Positions 13,208 through 15,407 of a stretch of 15,407 nucleotides of DNA are shown here, in pieces. Source of the DNA: Candidatus Mcinerneyibacterium aminivorans (GTDB lineage: Bacteria; Macinerneyibacteriota; Macinerneyibacteria; Macinerneyibacteriales; Macinerneyibacteriaceae); NCBI GenBank assembly GCA_008086245.1, contig VSIX01000134.1, positions 1 to 15,407 of the forward strand, in the 5' to 3' direction. A program made the position numbers and the translations under genes. The stretch's first letter is position 1. The number at the start of each line of letters is the position of its first letter. Below the pieces are notes generated by a model that saw only the letters and a list, made by a program, of their open reading frames with translations, ran no database searches and was not told the origin of the DNA.

Positions 13208-13978
13208 TCAATCACTAGCAGTATAGGTAAATGTTGGATCATCCCAGTTGATCTCGAACCAAAGTGCAGCAACATTAGATCTATCGGTATACCACTCTTC
13301 TGCGGTACCGCTATAAACTCTTATAGAAGGATAATCCCCTACTGCAGTACTTCCAGAATACCTGAAGAAGTATAGGTCAAAATATGTACATGGAGACGCA
13401 TCTTCATATTTAAATTTTATAACATAAGGGTAAGAAGTATCATTATTAAAATTAAATCTCAAAAATCCATAGTAATAATTATTTTCCTTATAAAGTTCAA
13501 ATTTAATGTAGCCGTCTGGTTCTAAATAGATCTTAATACCCTCATCGGGATAAATATATAGCCCTTGACCGGCCGGATCGTCGGTACTATGAACTCTCAA
13601 AATATTACCCTCTACATATTCCGCATAGATGGTTATAGTTGCCGGGTCGCTACTAAATGGATCGGAAATTGTTGCCTCCCACCTTGATTCCGAAGAATTA
13701 TATGTAGCATTATCTTTAAAATCTTCATATACCTCGAAAAATGCTATTGGATTATACAGCCAGTTCTGAAACAACCAGGAATAATCGGTGCTGTGATTTG
13801 TATCAAAATCATTATCAAGAGCTGCATTGTGAAAATCATCATATGCACCGGTATAATCCGTACCTGTTGTATTATTGGGTAATGTATTACTGGAGCCTGT
13901 TGAAGAATCGCTTCCACATCCCGAAAATGAAAAAATCAAAAAAACCGCCAAACCAATTACAAATGCTTTTTTTAACAT
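13208..13978 (-). CDS. Lipoprotein of unknown function, family 2 copy D (256 aa)
   Basis: The start is ATG 13978 behind AAAGGGGG. The signal peptide ends in FSGC with lipidated Cys21, followed by GSDSSTGSSN, a short Ser/Asn/Thr linker. The globular part has the same blocks as copy C: DNDFD, a Trp/Phe-rich segment, FFEVYEDFKDNATYNSSESR, WEATISDPF, LYIYPDEGIKIYLE, YYYGFLRFN, FKYEDASPCTYFDLYF and EEWYTD near the end. Identity to copy C is roughly half by eye. Function unknown; the aromatic beta-rich make-up would suit a surface-exposed or ligand-binding envelope protein. Own promoter (14019-14046) and terminator (13143-13180). Confidence 0.8.
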   Translation of the reverse strand: MLKKAFVIGLAVFLIFSFSGCGSDSSTGSSNTLPNNTTGTDYTGAYDDFHNAALDNDFDTNHSTDYSWLFQNWLYNPIAFFEVYEDFKDNATYNSSESRWEATISDPFSSDPATITIYAEYVEGNILRVHSTDDPAGQGLYIYPDEGIKIYLEPDGYIKFELYKENNYYYGFLRFNFNNDTSYPYVIKFKYEDASPCTYFDLYFFRYSGSTAVGDYPSIRVYSGTAEEWYTDRSNVAALWFEINWDDPTFTYTASD

Positions 13979-14018
13979 AAATACCCCCTTTGTTAGGTTA
14001 AAAAATTTTTAATAATTC

Positions 14019-14046
14019 AGTATACTCTATAAATTTTTTTTAACAA
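14019..14046 (-). promoter_or_regulatory. Promoter of family 2 lipoprotein copy D
   Basis: The minus strand has TTGTTA (14046-14041), a 16-nt A-rich spacer and TATACT (14024-14019, five of six). The start near 14012 gives a leader of about 34 nt with AAAGGGGG. Confidence 0.55.
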
Positions 14047-14138
14047 GTCGGGGAAATCTGTAAAGCTGATTTTTAGAATTAAACTCAGAATTAGAACAGG
14101 AAAATATTTAAGAGTTATTCTTTCAAAGGTTTGATTAC

Positions 14139-14226
14139 CCGCGGCTAGTGGATCTTGTTCGGCATAATATCCACTGAGATTTTAGAGATGTCATTACGAA
14201 TGAGCGAAAAGACTGCGGCAATCTCA
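14139..14226. repeat. Structured intergenic repeat element with nested inverted repeats
   Basis: CCGCGG (14139-14144) is followed by AGTGGAT/ATCCACT (14147-14153 with 14169-14175) and then TGAGATT/AATCTCA (14175-14181 with 14220-14226). Inside the second pair is TCATT-ACG-AATGA (14191-14203). The composition is more G-C-rich than the flanks. On the minus strand the string GAGATTGCCGCAGTC, then TTCGCTCATTCGTAATGACA resembles repeats scattered between genes in many bacteria. Function unknown. Confidence 0.55.
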
Positions 14227-14305
14227 ATTACTACTTTGGTTGTACTATTAATCTTTTCTTCAAAGAAATAACTGTTAATTATTTTTAAGCTTTGCATTTA
14301 AATTA

Positions 14306-14447
14306 TTTATTAATCTTTGAAGGTTTTACTTTTAAACTTTCTGCTTTGTACAATGTCCGATGTAACTTGCTTTATGTGTTGATTTTTATTAATCTTCGGA
14401 GGTATAACTTTCAATATTTGTGCTTTGTACAATGTAGGATGTGCTTT
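14306..14447. repeat. Imperfect tandem repeat, two 63-bp units with a 79-bp period
   Basis: Units 14306-14368 and 14385-14447 align without gaps at roughly 80% identity. Both begin TTTATTAATCTT and contain GCTTTGTACAATGT (with the palindrome TTGTACAA), followed by GATGT after a three-base variable spot. The 16-nt spacer differs in nature from the units. No coding frame runs through them. Confidence 0.65.
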
Positions 14448-14480
14448 GAATAATTATAGTCAGCGATTTCGTTATTATAT

Positions 14481-14792
14481 TTATTCTTCTAAAGTTAAAA
14501 TTTTATCATCTATATTAATACTGTAAAAGATAAAACCTGTAGTGAGTAAATCAATTACTATCCATGCAGCTTTAAATAATTCTACAGGGAAAAATGGATT
14601 GAATATCAGAGCAATTATCCCGAAATACACGGTCCATTTCTTAAATTCATTTGCATGATAAAAATAAGCTCCATAGGCACATACAAAAAATGTAATTAAT
14701 CTCAGCACCCGATAATATCCATAAGGCAGCTCAAATATTCCTATTAAAAGCATTAAAACAATAATTATTTTACTAAATTTAAAAACTTTCAT
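14481..14792 (-). CDS. DUF6804-like small membrane protein
   Basis: A 103-aa protein with three to four membrane segments (about 7-20, 28-45, 53-67 and 72-91). The pattern LPYGYYRVLRLITF (22-35), ALIFNPFFPV (61-70) and WIVIDLLTTG (77-86) matches what I recall of DUF6804 proteins, whose function is unknown. ATG at 14792 with GGTGAT upstream is preferred and gives the family-like MKVFKFSK start. A GTG at 14801 overlaps the upstream stop as GTGA and adds three residues. Either way it is the second gene of a tightly coupled operon. Confidence 0.7.
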   Translation of the reverse strand: MKVFKFSKIIIVLMLLIGIFELPYGYYRVLRLITFFVCAYGAYFYHANEFKKWTVYFGIIALIFNPFFPVELFKAAWIVIDLLTTGFIFYSINIDDKILTLEE

Positions 14793-14797
14793 ATAAA

Positions 14798-15100
14798 TCA
14801 CCAGTTTCTTTTTACGAGATCTTCAATTCCTATAACCAAAGTACCGATAAGATAAAGAATCAAAGGCCAGCAGAAGAATATTATTGCAAATGTCGGACTC
14901 CACCCAAAAGAATGAATTGCACCCATAATTCCCAAAACCGTCCTCACAATGGGAATAAATGCCACCGGTAGAGCTATAAAAATTACTATATACCAGGGAA
15001 TACCTATCCAGTCCTCAAGACCTCCCATTATAGCAGCTAGAGCTACCAGACCTATTAACAAATAAACAATATAAATTAAACAACCTAAAGTTTGTTTCAT
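14798..15100 (-). CDS. Small three-helix membrane protein of unknown function
   Basis: A 100-aa protein with SD AGAGGAGA before ATG 15100. Three hydrophobic segments are predicted (about 6-26, 34-56 and 70-91), with Trp-rich boundaries (DWIGIPWY; HSFGWSPT) and a charged C-terminus EDLVKRNW. I do not recognise the family. The stop codon (14800-14798) overlaps the possible GTG start, or lies 5 nt before the ATG start, of the DUF6804-like gene, so the two are co-translated and may act together in the inner membrane. Confidence 0.7.
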   Translation of the reverse strand: MKQTLGCLIYIVYLLIGLVALAAIMGGLEDWIGIPWYIVIFIALPVAFIPIVRTVLGIMGAIHSFGWSPTFAIIFFCWPLILYLIGTLVIGIEDLVKRNW

Positions 15101-15407
15101 AATATCTCCTCTTTAAAATTAATTCCAGTTAAAACCAATATACATATTTAGAATATCAAAACTATATTAAACTAAAAGTTTAAGGCTTTAAAATATTTGA
15201 ATATTTATGTTTAATTGAAATTTATATCAGTAAAAATGTTTAACATAACAGGAACAATTCTTTTCTCACATAAATCCATAATGTGTGATCTCAATTCTTT
15301 TATAAATACTATTTGAATAAAATTTACGAATATTTATTTAATGAAGTTCGATAAAAAAACTTTTTAACAGCGAATTTTCACTAATTTACACAGATTAAAA
15401 GTATTCT
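15101..15407. other. Gene-free right end of the window
   Basis: AT-rich, without a supported ORF. The final 40 bases (from about 15368: CAGCGAATTTTCACTAATTT, then ACACAGATTAAAA) resemble a dispersed intergenic repeat that continues past the window edge. The promoter of the 100-aa membrane protein presumably lies just after 15101, but no clear -35/-10 pair was found. Confidence 0.4.

Larger units (their letters stand above)
13979..14480. other. Repeat-rich gene-free interval
   Basis: It holds the promoter of copy D, a structured G-C-richer element (14139-14226) and a tandem repeat (14306-14447). No ORF or RNA gene of known class was found. Confidence 0.6.

Noticed and set aside
14306-14447. 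CRISPR-like array
   Set aside because: Only two 63-bp imperfect units with a 16-nt spacer; no short identical repeats, no unique spacers of regular length and no cas genes.

Overview
The window comes from an AT-rich bacterial chromosome with a Gram-negative envelope. It encodes an Omp85-type outer-membrane barrel ending in Phe and four lipoproteins with clear lipoboxes. Nearly every gene has a purine-rich Shine-Dalgarno (SD) sequence, and several have sigma70-like promoters. I cannot name the genus. No rRNA, tRNA, transposase, integrase, phage gene or CRISPR array is visible. All intact genes lie on the minus strand; only one broken gene is on plus. Roughly a third of the window is not intact coding sequence, and at least three decayed genes are recognisable, so this looks like a slowly eroding housekeeping/accessory region rather than a compact defence or biosynthesis island.

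Layout. 1-323: 5' part of thiW (thiamine-precursor transporter S component), cut by the window edge. 324-750: its promoter and a degenerate TCGTTA repeat with a perfect palindrome. 751-2081: POTRA-less outer-membrane beta-barrel and a small two-CxxC zinc-ribbon protein whose mRNA looks nearly leaderless. 2240-3198: CGGC-domain protein translationally coupled to a GNAT acetyltransferase, behind a good promoter. 3317-3448: remnant of a two-component receiver domain. 3689-5534: operon of two paralogous 301-aa lipoproteins. 5535-6275: long gene-free stretch with an orphan promoter/SD/start and DnaA-box-like motifs. 6276-6936 (+): secreted-protein pseudogene with DUF7477-like repeats, one nonsense codon and one frameshift. 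7064-8839: P-loop kinase-like protein with a mutated Walker A, and a membrane-anchored metallo-beta-lactamase-fold hydrolase. 9203-11656: DUF6868 membrane protein, two secreted Sel1-repeat proteins and an isoprenylcysteine-methyltransferase-like membrane enzyme. 11993-13978: two paralogous lipoproteins of a second family, each with its own promoter and terminator, with the debris of a third copy between them. 13979-14480: structured intergenic repeats, including a 79-bp-period tandem repeat. 14481-15100: two-gene operon of small membrane proteins (one DUF6804-like).

Functional themes are the cell envelope (barrel, four lipoproteins, two periplasmic Sel1 proteins, several small membrane proteins) and scattered single-gene enzymes. 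I found no convincing new multi-gene system. The most distinctive content is the two duplicated lipoprotein families of unknown function and the trail of gene decay around them.
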